64,000 bases of DNA from Modicisalibacter radicis (lineage in GTDB: Bacteria; Pseudomonadota; Gammaproteobacteria; Pseudomonadales; Halomonadaceae): assembly GCF_900961225.1 (NCBI RefSeq), contig NZ_CAAHFN010000065.1, positions 186,001-250,000 of the forward strand. Direction: 5' to 3'. This document shows positions 22,070 to 30,192 of the stretch, in pieces. A program made the translations under genes and the position numbers. Under the pieces are notes generated by a model that saw only the letters and a program-made list of their open reading frames with translations, had not been told where the DNA came from and ran no database searches. Positions within the stretch are counted from its first letter, which is position 1. Each line of letters begins with the position of its first letter.

Positions 22070-22500
22070 GCACCGCATCATTGCGCATCGAACAGGGCGA
22101 CTGGCGTCGGCTCGGTGAACGGGCCGGCGAGATACGCCGCCGGGTGTTCATCGAGGAGCAGGCCGTGCCGCAGGAAGAGGAGTGGGACGGCCGCGACGAT
22201 GGATGCCTGCACTTCCTGGCCTGGCTCGATGCCCGGCCGGTGGGTACCGCCCGGCTGTTGCCCGACGGCCATATCGGTCGCGTCGCGGTGCTCGCCACGG
22301 GGCGCGGACGCGGCATCGGCCTGGCCCTGATGCAGGCGGCGATCGCGGCGGCGCGTGAGCGTGGCCATGACCACGCCGAACTCGCCGCCCAGACCCACGC
22401 CCTGGCCTTCTACCGGCGACTGGGTTTCGAAGCTTATGGCGGCGAGTTTCTCGACGCTGGAATTTTGCATCGCAATATGCGCCTGGCCCTAGCCGACTGA
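22066..22500 (+). CDS. GNAT-family N-acetyltransferase
   Basis: 144-residue acyl-CoA-dependent acetyltransferase of the short YjcF/ElaA-like kind. The acetyl-CoA loop is GRGRGIGLALMQAAIAAAR (residues 79-97), preceded by GRVAVLATGRG, and the C-terminal FYRRLGFEAYGGEFLDAGI is typical. RRRVFIEEQAVPQEEEWDG near residue 25 is the usual N-terminal block. The ATG overlaps the roxA stop, so it is the last gene of that transcript. The substrate is unknown. Confidence 0.88.
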   Translation: MSTASLRIEQGDWRRLGERAGEIRRRVFIEEQAVPQEEEWDGRDDGCLHFLAWLDARPVGTARLLPDGHIGRVAVLATGRGRGIGLALMQAAIAAARERGHDHAELAAQTHALAFYRRLGFEAYGGEFLDAGILHRNMRLALAD

Positions 22501-22532
22501 CTCTCCCACCTCCGCCTCTCCCAGGAAATAAC

Positions 22533-22569
22533 ACTACATGAAAGCGGCGGCCATCGGCGCTCATGTAGT
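22533..22569 (+). terminator. Inverted repeat after the GNAT gene
   Basis: ACTACATGA (22533-22541) and TCATGTAGT (22561-22569) are exact reverse complements around a GC-rich 19-base loop, 32 bases after the GNAT stop. It is a plausible transcript-end structure for the purB-roxA-GNAT run. No T-tract follows. Confidence 0.45.
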
Positions 22570-22872
22570 CGAGCTACAACTCCCACTGCCCCCAAGTGAT
22601 GATTGTTGAACCCCATAACCATGGGCCATATTGGCTTACATGGCGACGTTAAAACGACTGTTTTACAGCCGGTTTTCAAGCTGAATGGAAAGCCCTGTAG
22701 CCAAACGGACGTCGTCGCAATCCGTATCGAAAATACGGTACGCCCGAGCGGATGCGGCGGCTGGATTTCGCAACGCAGCATGCAGCCGCCGCGGCAAGAC
22801 TCCCACTCGGATGACCGGTTCCCCTGAACCGGGCGAACGGAAACGACAATCAGCCAAGATGAGGATGCCTAT
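22570..22872 (+). promoter_or_regulatory. aceA: aceA upstream region
   Basis: 303 bases without a gene ahead of isocitrate lyase. The region is AT-richer than its surroundings around 22600-22740. It contains a perfect 7-bp hairpin with a CCCT loop at 22815-22832, 40 bases before the start codon. No convincing -35/-10 pair was found. Confidence 0.4.
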
Positions 22873-24471
22873 ATGTCAGCCTATCGGGATACCCTGGACA
22901 GCTTCACCCAGTTGTGCGACACGCAAGCCGGCAAGTGGGACAATATCAACCCCGAGCATGCCGCGCGCATGGCGCTTCAGAACCGCTTTCGCACCGGCCT
23001 GGAGATCGCCCGCTACACCGCGGGAATCATGCGCCGGGACATGGCCGCCTACGATGCCGACTCATCGCGCTACACCCAGTCGCTGGGGTGCTGGCACGGT
23101 TTCATCGGCCAGCAGAAGATGATCGCCGTCAAGCGCCATCACGGCACCACGCAGGGCCGCTACCTGTACCTGTCCGGCTGGATGGTCGCCGCGATGCGCT
23201 CCGAGTTCGGCCCGCTGCCCGATCAATCGATGCACGAGAAGACCTCGGTCCCGGCCTTGATCGAAGAACTCTATACCTTCCTGCGCCAGGCCGACGCCCG
23301 CGAACTCGGCGAGCTGTTTCGCGAGCTCGACACGGCCCGCGCCAAGGGCGATGAAATCAAGGCCCGCGCCGTCCAGGACCAGATCGACGGCTACCAGACT
23401 CATGTGGTACCGATCATCGCCGACATCGATGCCGGCTTCGGCAACGAGGAAGCCACCTACCTGCTCGCCAAGCGGATGATCGAGGCCGGCGCCTGCTGCA
23501 TCCAGATCGAGAACCAGGTCTCGGATGTCAAGCAGTGCGGCCACCAGGACGGCAAGGTCACCGTGCCGCACGAGGACTTCATCGCCAAGATCAACGCCGT
23601 CCGCTACGCCTTCCTCGAGCTGGGTGTCGAAGACGGGGTGATCGTGGCGCGGACCGACTCGCTGGGCGCCGGACTCACCCAGAAGCTGCCGGTCAGCCAG
23701 GAGATCGGCGACATGGCCTGGCAGTACAACAGTTTTCTCGATACCGTGCCGATCTCGGACAGCGACGACATCGCCGAGGGCGATACGCTCATCAAGCTCG
23801 ACGGCGAGCTGAGAAAGCCCTTGCGCCTGGCCAATGGCCTGTATCGCTTCCGTGCCGGCACTGGTGAAGACCGCGTGGTGCTCGACTGCATTACCGCGCT
23901 GCGCAATGGCGCGGACCTGTTGTGGATCGAGACCGAGAAGCCGCACGTCGGCCAGATCGCCGGCATGGTCAAGCGCATTCGCGAGGTGATGCCCGAGGCC
24001 AAGCTGGTCTACAACAACTCGCCCTCCTTCAACTGGACGCTCAACTTCCGCCAGCAGGTGTTCGATGCCTGGCAGCAGGAAGGGCGGGACGTCTCGGCCT
24101 ATGATCGCGAAAAGCTGATGGACGCGCGTTACGACGATAGCGAACTCGGCGCCCTGGCCGATGCCTGGACGCGCGACTTCCAGCGCGACGCTTCCCGGGA
24201 GGCGGGTATCTTCCATCACCTGATCACCCTGCCGACCTACCATACGGCGGCGTTGTCCACCGACGAGCTGGCCCGGGGTTACTTCGGCGAGGAGGGCATG
24301 CTGGCCTATGTCGCAGGCGTACAGCGCCGCGAAATCCGCCAGGAACTGCCCTGCGTCAAACACCAGGCCATGGCCGGCTCCAACCTCGGCGACGAGCACA
24401 AGGAGTACTTCTCGAGCGACCGGGCGCTGAAGGCCGGCGGCAAGGACAACACCATGAACCAGTTCGGCTAG
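22873..24471 (+). CDS. aceA: Isocitrate lyase (531-residue Pseudomonas type)
   Basis: Splits isocitrate into glyoxylate and succinate, the first step of the glyoxylate shunt needed for growth on acetate or fatty acids. 532 residues, the length of the longer Pseudomonas-type enzyme; E. coli AceA has 434. The catalytic cysteine lies in KQCGHQDGK (about residue 222), the metal-binding IIADIDAGFGN is at 181-191, and VYNNSPSFNWTLNF occurs near 377. GAGGAT precedes the ATG. Malate synthase is not in the window. Confidence 0.96.
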   Translation: MSAYRDTLDSFTQLCDTQAGKWDNINPEHAARMALQNRFRTGLEIARYTAGIMRRDMAAYDADSSRYTQSLGCWHGFIGQQKMIAVKRHHGTTQGRYLYLSGWMVAAMRSEFGPLPDQSMHEKTSVPALIEELYTFLRQADARELGELFRELDTARAKGDEIKARAVQDQIDGYQTHVVPIIADIDAGFGNEEATYLLAKRMIEAGACCIQIENQVSDVKQCGHQDGKVTVPHEDFIAKINAVRYAFLELGVEDGVIVARTDSLGAGLTQKLPVSQEIGDMAWQYNSFLDTVPISDSDDIAEGDTLIKLDGELRKPLRLANGLYRFRAGTGEDRVVLDCITALRNGADLLWIETEKPHVGQIAGMVKRIREVMPEAKLVYNNSPSFNWTLNFRQQVFDAWQQEGRDVSAYDREKLMDARYDDSELGALADAWTRDFQRDASREAGIFHHLITLPTYHTAALSTDELARGYFGEEGMLAYVAGVQRREIRQELPCVKHQAMAGSNLGDEHKEYFSSDRALKAGGKDNTMNQFG

Positions 24472-24491
24472 CGCCGGACGGCGTCACGATT

Positions 24492-24507
24492 GGGGGCCTC
24501 GGCCCCC
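24492..24507 (+). terminator. Terminator-like hairpin after aceA
   Basis: GGGGGC and GCCCCC pair around CTCG, followed by a short TCTT, 20 bases after the aceA stop. Confidence 0.55.
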
Positions 24508-24634
24508 TCTTGCCGACCGATGCACCAGGAAGCTCGGCGGGCACCTATTCCACATCCCGTGGTCAAACAGCGACAATCACGCTAGACTCGTTAAAGAACA
24601 CTGTTTCCATAGAAGCTCGCGGGAGAGAATGGCA

Positions 24635-25108
24635 ATGAAGCTAACGCGTTATCTGCCGGTACTGGCAATGGGCCTGCTGACCCTCGGCGGTTGTGCCAAT
24701 ACCGATACCTACTCGGGCGATGTCTACAGCGGCAACCAGGCCAAGACCGGGCAAAGCGTGACCTACGGCACCATCGTCTCGGTGCGTCCGGTACAGATTC
24801 AGGGCGGCGACCAGAACAGCGGCGTGCTCGGAGGGCTTGGCGGCGCCTTGCTCGGCGGCCTGCTGGGCAATCAGATCGGCGGTGGCTCGGGGCAGACCAT
24901 CGCCACTGCCGCAGGCGCCATCGGTGGCAGCGTGGCCGGGAAGAAGGTCGAGGATACCGCCAACAAGACCGACGCCTGGGAACTCGAGATACGCCGGGAT
25001 AGCGGCGACAGCGTCATCGTGGTGCAGAAAGCCGACCGCAACTGGCAAGCCGGTCAACGTGTTCGGCTGATCGGCAGCGGCTCCAACTTGAGCGTCGCGC
25101 CCAACTGA
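24635..25108 (+). CDS. SlyB-like outer-membrane lipoprotein with glycine-zipper domain
   Basis: 157-residue lipoprotein. The ATG at 24635 is preferred because it lies 9 bases after GGGAG; the ATG at 24629 is an in-frame alternative. A signal peptide ends in the lipobox LGGC (cysteine about residue 20). After YGTIVSVRPVQIQGG comes the glycine-zipper 2TM segment GLGGALLGGLLGNQIGGG...AAGAIGGSVAGKK, then a C-terminal ELEIRRDSGDSVIVVQ...RVRLIG domain. This order is that of the SlyB/Pcp/17-kDa antigen family of outer-membrane lipoproteins, which help maintain envelope integrity. It is a single-gene transcript ended by a strong terminator. Confidence 0.88.
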   Translation: MKLTRYLPVLAMGLLTLGGCANTDTYSGDVYSGNQAKTGQSVTYGTIVSVRPVQIQGGDQNSGVLGGLGGALLGGLLGNQIGGGSGQTIATAAGAIGGSVAGKKVEDTANKTDAWELEIRRDSGDSVIVVQKADRNWQAGQRVRLIGSGSNLSVAPN

Positions 25109-25173
25109 GCCGCCCGCTGCCTGGATCGTGAACGTCGAGCGCAGCGGACCGGCAGCCAGCAAGCCGGCACTAG

Positions 25174-25199
25174 AAAGGCCCCCGGTCCGGGGGCCTTTT
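25174..25199 (+). terminator. Rho-independent terminator
   Basis: AAAGGCCCCC and GGGGGCCTTT form a perfect 10-bp stem with loop GGTCC, followed by a further T, 65 bases after the lipoprotein stop. The A/T-flanked stem could also serve the convergent gene at 25238-25522. Confidence 0.88.
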
Positions 25200-25237
25200 C
25201 GTATCCCTACTTCATGGCTTCGGCGCCGGACCGGTGA

Positions 25238-25522
25238 TTACTTGCGCGTCCTGGCCTTGCCCATTCCCCAGCCGACCAGCTTGAGCACTGCCCAGCCGAC
25301 CAGCGATAGAATCAGCAGCGTCAGCAGCATCGATACCGGGTTGACGATGAAGGTGGCGCCCACGATCGCCAACGCCACACACCACACCCAGCGATCGTCG
25401 CGACTGCGCAGCGCTCCGGGTATCCGGCGATCGATGAAATGACCGTAGGGCCCATCCCAGCTCTTGAGAGACAGAAACAGGATCACGGCGAAGGCGATCA
25501 GCCAGATCAGGGTCACGGTCAT
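25238..25522 (-). CDS. Small membrane protein of unknown function
   Basis: 94 residues with AGGAG eight bases before the ATG at 25522. Residues 3-19 (VTLIWLIAFAVILFLSL), 46-62 and 64-84 are hydrophobic, so two or three membrane helices are likely, with the basic tail GKARTRK probably facing the cytoplasm. A loop with DGPYGHFIDRRIPGALRSRDD lies between the first two helices. I do not recognise a family. It converges on the SlyB-like gene and is followed by the shared terminator. The good ribosome binding site and even codon use support a real gene. Confidence 0.65.
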   Translation of the reverse strand: MTVTLIWLIAFAVILFLSLKSWDGPYGHFIDRRIPGALRSRDDRWVWCVALAIVGATFIVNPVSMLLTLLILSLVGWAVLKLVGWGMGKARTRK

Positions 25523-25909
25523 GAATTAGCTCCTGAAGGTTCAATCGGAATAATGATGAATGCGCCAAGCGGGCATGGACCGAGCGGGCCGCGACGAGTC
25601 CTGAACCACCTGCGGCGAACAATCCCCGAGGGTCGTCGCAACGACAACGTCGCGTCACGCAGCGGGTCGTGCCCCGGTCCTGTAGCGTGAAACCTGAGCG
25701 CAGGGTAACCCTGCCCCGAAAGCCGCGCAACCGACTCCCGGGGATGTTCAAGCCCCGCCCGGGGGGCGTCTCGGGCGCCCCTGGGGGGCATCCTTGAACG
25801 CCTATCAAGTCATGCGGCATGGACATGAAAAAAACAGCGCATCCCCTGACAGTCCTCGGGTGACGCGTTACCATGGTCATGACATACACACCGAAAGGTC
25901 CACCACATC
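25523..25909. other. Gene-free region upstream of slyD
   Basis: 387 bases between the divergent small membrane protein gene and slyD. Short open frames are present, but none has a ribosome binding site or family resemblance. C- and G-run sequences around 25755-25795 can fold back on each other. No clear promoter motif was identified. Confidence 0.4.
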
Positions 25910-26398
25910 ATGCAGATTGCGCAGAATTCCGTTGTCGCGTTCCACTACACCCTGACCAATGACACTGGTGAAGTGCTGGACAGTTCGGAAGGCCGCGAGC
26001 CGCTGACCTACCTTCATGGCTCGGGTAACATCATCCCGGGCCTGGAAAAGGAACTCGAGGGCCACCAGAGCGGCGATAAGCTGCAGGTGAATGTCAGCCC
26101 GGAAGAGGGTTACGGCGAAAAGCAGGAGGCACTGGTTCAGGAAGTGCCGCGCGATGCCTTCCAGGGTGTAGAAAGCGTCGAGCCGGGCATGCAATTCCAG
26201 GCCCAGACGCAGGGCGGCCCGCTGATGGTCACCGTGACTCAGGTCGAGGGCGACACCGTCGTGGTCGATGGCAACCACCCGCTGGCCGGCCAGAAGCTCA
26301 ACTTCGACGTCGAGATCGCCGAAGTTCGCGAAGCGACCAATGAAGAACTCGAGCATGGCCACGTGCATGGCGAAGGCGAAGAAGGCCACGAGCACTGA
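25910..26398 (+). CDS. slyD: FKBP-type peptidyl-prolyl isomerase, SlyD type
   Basis: 162-residue prolyl cis-trans isomerase and chaperone. The FKBP part starts MQIAQNSVVAFHYTLTNDTG and includes PLTYLHGSGNIIPGLEKELE. The insert-in-flap chaperone domain is residues 70-120 (PEEGYGEKQEALVQEVPRDA onward), and NHPLAGQKLNFDVEI returns to the FKBP fold. The C terminus HGHVHGEGEEGHEH is a short histidine-rich metal-binding tail, as in SlyD proteins that handle nickel. It is a single gene with its own terminator at 26450. Confidence 0.93.
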   Translation: MQIAQNSVVAFHYTLTNDTGEVLDSSEGREPLTYLHGSGNIIPGLEKELEGHQSGDKLQVNVSPEEGYGEKQEALVQEVPRDAFQGVESVEPGMQFQAQTQGGPLMVTVTQVEGDTVVVDGNHPLAGQKLNFDVEIAEVREATNEELEHGHVHGEGEEGHEH

Positions 26399-26449
26399 GC
26401 ACGCTCGCCGATCGAGACCCCGGTCCGATCCGGCGCCCGGCGCGCCAGC

Positions 26450-26479
26450 AAAAGGAGCAGCCCACGCTGCTCCTTTTTT
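26450..26479 (+). terminator. slyD: Rho-independent terminator after slyD
   Basis: AAAAGGAGCAGC and GCTGCTCCTTTT pair around CCAC, with a run of six T (26474-26479), 51 bases after the slyD stop. Confidence 0.92.
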
Positions 26480-26543
26480 GTGCGCGTCATGTTGGCGCCC
26501 TTCCCGGTTTCTTCCGACTCGCCGTGCCTGCCGGAAACCCAGC

Positions 26544-27212
26544 CTACGCCTCGCCACTGTCCTTTGGATGCGCTCCCGCCGCCTCGGGCACGTCTTGCTT
26601 CACTGCCGCCAAGGAACGATAGCCGCCCCACAGGCGCGTCGTCGCCGTCAACAGGCAGGCGGCGGCAAAGATCAGCGCCAGCAGCGGAAAGGCCTGTGGC
26701 CATAGACAGAAGATCACGAAGGCCAGGATCGTCTCGGTGCCTTCGGTGAGACCGTCCAGGTAGAAGAATGCCTTGTGGGGGAAGTTGGGCCGTTCGAGCC
26801 TGTGCCGAGCGGCCATGATCGCGAAAGCCAGAAAGGAGCTGCCGGTGCCGACGAAGGCGAACAGCAGTATCACCGCCGGCAACGCGTTGGCGCTCGGCTC
26901 GGCCAGTGCGAAGCCGACCACCACGGCCGCATAGAACAGGAAGTCGAGGACGATATCGAGAAACCCCCCGGCATCGCTGCCCATGCCACTGTGGCGCGCC
27001 AACGCCCCGTCGAGGCCGTCGGCCAGACGATTGACCAGGATCGCCATCAGCGCCAGAGCGTACGCCTCGGCGGCCAGCAGCGGCACTGCCAGCATGCCGA
27101 TCGCGAATCCCGCCAGCGTGATCTGCACGGGACGCACCCGCCAGCGCGCCAGCAGCACCGCCCCGCGCTTCAGCGGTGCCTGGGACCAGGGCATCGTCCA
27201 GCGATCGAGCAT
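26544..27212 (-). CDS. CDP-alcohol phosphatidyltransferase family membrane protein
   Basis: 222-residue integral membrane enzyme. The start at 27212 follows AAGGAGA and gives MLDRWTMPWSQAPLKRGAVL. The catalytic CDP-alcohol phosphotransferase motif D-G-x2-A-R-x8-G-x3-D-x3-D is complete, from DGALAR through GGFLDIVLD (residues 45-68). About five or six further hydrophobic helices follow. Family members make phospholipids such as phosphatidylglycerol phosphate, phosphatidylserine or phosphatidylcholine; which one cannot be told here. It lies 64 bases downstream of the membrane oxidoreductase gene on the same strand and is probably cotranscribed. Confidence 0.88.
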   Translation of the reverse strand: MLDRWTMPWSQAPLKRGAVLLARWRVRPVQITLAGFAIGMLAVPLLAAEAYALALMAILVNRLADGLDGALARHSGMGSDAGGFLDIVLDFLFYAAVVVGFALAEPSANALPAVILLFAFVGTGSSFLAFAIMAARHRLERPNFPHKAFFYLDGLTEGTETILAFVIFCLWPQAFPLLALIFAAACLLTATTRLWGGYRSLAAVKQDVPEAAGAHPKDSGEA

Positions 27213-27276
27213 CGTGTTCTCTCCTTGCAAGTGACAGAAAGCCGGACAGGCGCAACCGACACGATACGGCTGACGC

Positions 27277-29418
27277 TCAGCCGCGGCGACGCCAGGCGAA
27301 ATAGCGCGCGAGCCAGCCCAGCACCCGCCGGGGCTTGTGGGCGTTCTTCCATAACCCGGCACTGGCCTTGGCCGCCTCGCCGTAGGTCGGATAGGGATGG
27401 ATGGTCCCCAGCAACTTGTCGAGGCCGATCCCCTGGGTCATGGCCAGGGTGAATTCGGCCAGCACCTCTCCCGCCGCGTGGCCGACCAGGCTGGCACCGA
27501 GAATACGGTCCTTGCCGGGCACGGTCAGCACCTTGACGAACCCCTCGGTCTCGCCCTCGGCGATCGCCCGGTCGAGCTCGGCGAACGCGTAGCGCGTCAC
27601 TTCGTAGCCGATGCCCTGCGCATCGGCCTCGCGTTCGTTGAGCCCGACCCGCGCCACCTCCGGCTGCGTGAAGGTCACCGCCGGCATGTTGCGATAATTG
27701 ACCGTGAAACGCCGAAACTCGCCGAACAGGGCGTTGACCGTGGCGTGCCAGGCCTGATGGGCACTGGCGTGGGTCAACTGATAGGGTCCGGCAACGTCGC
27801 CGCAGGCCCAGATATTGGGATACACGCTGCGCAGGGTACCATCGACCGCCAGCGTGCCGCGTCCGTCGAGCTCGATGCCCAGCGCCTCGAGCCCCAGCCC
27901 TTCGACATTGGCCTCGCGGCCCACCGCGACCAGCAGATGGCTGAAGGGTAGATACCGTGTCGTGTCGCCCTGGGCGATGATCAGCCGATGCCCCGTCGCG
28001 TCGTCCGCCTCGACACCCAGTGCCTGGCTAGCCAGATGCAGGGCCACGCCTTCCCGCTCGAGACGCTCGACCAGCGGAGCGACGACATCGGCGTCCTCGC
28101 GCGGCAGCAGCTGGGCGCCCCGCTGGACCAGCGCGACCCGGCTACCCAGGCGGGCGAATGCCTGGGCCATTTCACAGCCGACCGGCCCGCCGCCCAGTAC
28201 CACCAGCCGCTCGGGGAGCGTCTCGAGCTGCCACAGCGTCTCCGAAGTCAGAACCGGCGCCGAAGCCAGCCCCGGCAGTTCCGGCAGGCGCGGTCGCGCG
28301 CCGGTGGCCACGATCACATGGCGGGCAGTGAACACCCGGTCGTCGACGCGCACGCGCCAGGGGTCGTCGAGATGCGCCTCGCCGGAGATCACATCGACCC
28401 CCAGCCCGGTATAGCGCTCGGCACTGTCGTGGGGGGCGATACTGGCGATGGCGGCGTGCACATGCCCCATGACCCGGGCGAAATCGATTCGCGGCTCGGC
28501 GACCTCGATACCCAGGGCATCGGCGTCGCGGATGGCCTGGACGCGGCGCGAGGCGTGAATCAATGCCTTGGAGGGCACGCAACCGGTGTTCAGGCAATCG
28601 CCGCCCATGCGGTCGCGCTCGATCAACGCGACCCGCGCATTCACCGCCGCGCCGATGTAGCTCGCCACCAGCCCCGCCGAGCCGGCGCCGATCACCACGA
28701 TGTCGTAGTCGAAGCGGCGCGGCTTGCGATACTCGCGAGCCGTGCGCCGCCGCCCGAGCCAGTCGACCAGCCGCCGGGCCAGCAATGGAAAGAGTCCGAG
28801 CGCCACGAACGAAGCCACCAGCCCCGGCGACAGGATGCCACCGATACGCTCGAGCTCGCCAAGCTCACGCCCGGCGTTCACGAAAACCAGAGTGCCCGGC
28901 AGCATGCCCAGCTGGCTGACCCAGTGGAAGGTCACGGCACGCATGCGGGTCAGCCCCATCACCAGATTGATGACGAAGAACGGGAAGACCGGCACCAGGC
29001 GCAGGGTGAACAGGTAGAAGGCTCCCTGCTGACGGATGCCGCGATTGATGCCGTCCAGTTGTCGCGAAAAACGCCGCTCGACGGCCTCGCGAAACAGCCA
29101 GCGCGCGCTCAGGAAGGCCAGCGTCGCCCCCAGCGAACTGGCGAAGGAAACAATCAGCAGCCCCCAGCCAAGCCCGAACAGCGCACCGGCCAGCAACGTC
29201 AGCAGCACGGCCCCCGGCAGCGACAACGCGGCCATCGCCACGTAGATGGCGAAGAAACCGCTCGCCACCGCCAGCGGGCGGGCCTCGAACCAGGATCGGA
29301 ACTGCGCCTGCTGAGCCTTGACGTTGGCCAGGGTCAACGCCTCGTGCGCGCCGCTCGCGAAGAACAGCGCAACGGCGATGACAATCGTCGCCAGAACCCA
29401 CCACCGTTGTCGTCTCAC
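27277..29418 (-). CDS. Fusion of VTT/TVP38 membrane domain and FAD-dependent disulfide oxidoreductase
   Basis: 713 residues from a GTG at 29418 preceded by GAGG; a TTG further upstream is a weaker choice. Residues 1-225 form a TVP38/TMEM64 (VTT, DedA-like) domain with about six membrane segments, including AGALFGLGWGLLIVSFASSL and RLVPVFPFFVINLVMGLTRM. Residues 237-700 form a class I pyridine nucleotide-disulfide reductase: FAD motif GAGSAG (244-249), redox pair C275/C280 in GGDCLNTGCVPSKAL, and NAD(P) motif GGGPVGCE. The usual C-terminal His-Glu active site HxHPTxxE reads HPYPTYGE, with tyrosine for the second histidine, as in mercuric reductases. Substrate unknown; a membrane-tethered reductase is likely. 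Confidence 0.87.
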   Translation of the reverse strand: MRRQRWWVLATIVIAVALFFASGAHEALTLANVKAQQAQFRSWFEARPLAVASGFFAIYVAMAALSLPGAVLLTLLAGALFGLGWGLLIVSFASSLGATLAFLSARWLFREAVERRFSRQLDGINRGIRQQGAFYLFTLRLVPVFPFFVINLVMGLTRMRAVTFHWVSQLGMLPGTLVFVNAGRELGELERIGGILSPGLVASFVALGLFPLLARRLVDWLGRRRTAREYRKPRRFDYDIVVIGAGSAGLVASYIGAAVNARVALIERDRMGGDCLNTGCVPSKALIHASRRVQAIRDADALGIEVAEPRIDFARVMGHVHAAIASIAPHDSAERYTGLGVDVISGEAHLDDPWRVRVDDRVFTARHVIVATGARPRLPELPGLASAPVLTSETLWQLETLPERLVVLGGGPVGCEMAQAFARLGSRVALVQRGAQLLPREDADVVAPLVERLEREGVALHLASQALGVEADDATGHRLIIAQGDTTRYLPFSHLLVAVGREANVEGLGLEALGIELDGRGTLAVDGTLRSVYPNIWACGDVAGPYQLTHASAHQAWHATVNALFGEFRRFTVNYRNMPAVTFTQPEVARVGLNEREADAQGIGYEVTRYAFAELDRAIAEGETEGFVKVLTVPGKDRILGASLVGHAAGEVLAEFTLAMTQGIGLDKLLGTIHPYPTYGEAAKASAGLWKNAHKPRRVLGWLARYFAWRRRG

Positions 29419-29574
29419 GGATTTTCCTCGGCCATGGTCGCTACATTGCAATTTTCGAAACGCCCCTGCACCCAAGGGCCGGTCTTGACCGTATCATGGT
29501 CAGCGATACGGCGCGCGAGGACCCAGGATGCAGCGCGCCAGCCAAACTGACCCACAACGACCCGGGAGACGTCC

Positions 29575-30180
29575 ATGCGTATCATGCTCATCGTGGTGCT
29601 GGCCGCGCTATGCGCGCCGGTGCAGGCTCAAGATCGGGACCCGGGAGTCCGCACGGCGACATTCGCCGGCGGCTGCTTCTGGTGCGTGGAGGAAGCGTTC
29701 GACAAGCTCGACGGGGTGACCGCCACCGTTTCGGGCTATACCGGCGGCGACGAAGCCGATCCCGGCTACCAGCAGGTGTCCAGCGGCAGTACCGACCACG
29801 CCGAGGCCGTCGAGGTCAGCTACGACCCGGCCATCGTCGACTATCCGGCGCTGCTCGAGACCTTCTGGCACAATGTCGATCCCTTCGCCGAGAACCGCCA
29901 GTTCTGCGACAGCGGCTCCCAGTATCGCAGCGCGATCTTCTATCACGACGAACGCCAGCGACGCCTGGCCGAAGCGTCCAAAAAGGAACTGGAAAAGCGC
30001 TTCGAGCGGTCGATAGCCACCCGGATCGTGCCCGCCGGCGACTTCTGGAAAGCCGAGGAGTATCATCAGGACTACTACCGGAAGAACCCGGTGCGTTATC
30101 GCTTCTACAAGGCGGGCTGCGGGCGCCAGGAACGCCTCGAGGAGATCTGGGGCGACCAGGCCGGACGCCCCGCGCAGTAA
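29575..30180 (+). CDS. msrA: Peptide methionine sulfoxide reductase MsrA, exported
   Basis: Reduces the S form of methionine sulfoxide in proteins. The catalytic cysteine C34 lies in AGGCFWCVEEAFDKLDGV, and GYTGG, FCDSGSQYRSAIFYHDE and the resolving cysteine in KAGCGRQERL are all present. Residues 1-19 (MRIMLIVVLAALCAPVQAQ) form a signal peptide, so this 201-residue copy should act in the periplasm. No MsrB or MsrPQ gene is adjacent. GGGAGACG precedes the ATG. Divergent from the membrane oxidoreductase. Confidence 0.94.
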   Translation: MRIMLIVVLAALCAPVQAQDRDPGVRTATFAGGCFWCVEEAFDKLDGVTATVSGYTGGDEADPGYQQVSSGSTDHAEAVEVSYDPAIVDYPALLETFWHNVDPFAENRQFCDSGSQYRSAIFYHDERQRRLAEASKKELEKRFERSIATRIVPAGDFWKAEEYHQDYYRKNPVRYRFYKAGCGRQERLEEIWGDQAGRPAQ

Positions 30181-30192
30181 GCCAGGCGCACG

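Noticed and set aside
25439..25889. Short frames in the slyD upstream region (83 to 90 codons)
   Set aside because: Arg/Pro/Gly-rich, no ribosome binding sites, no family resemblance.
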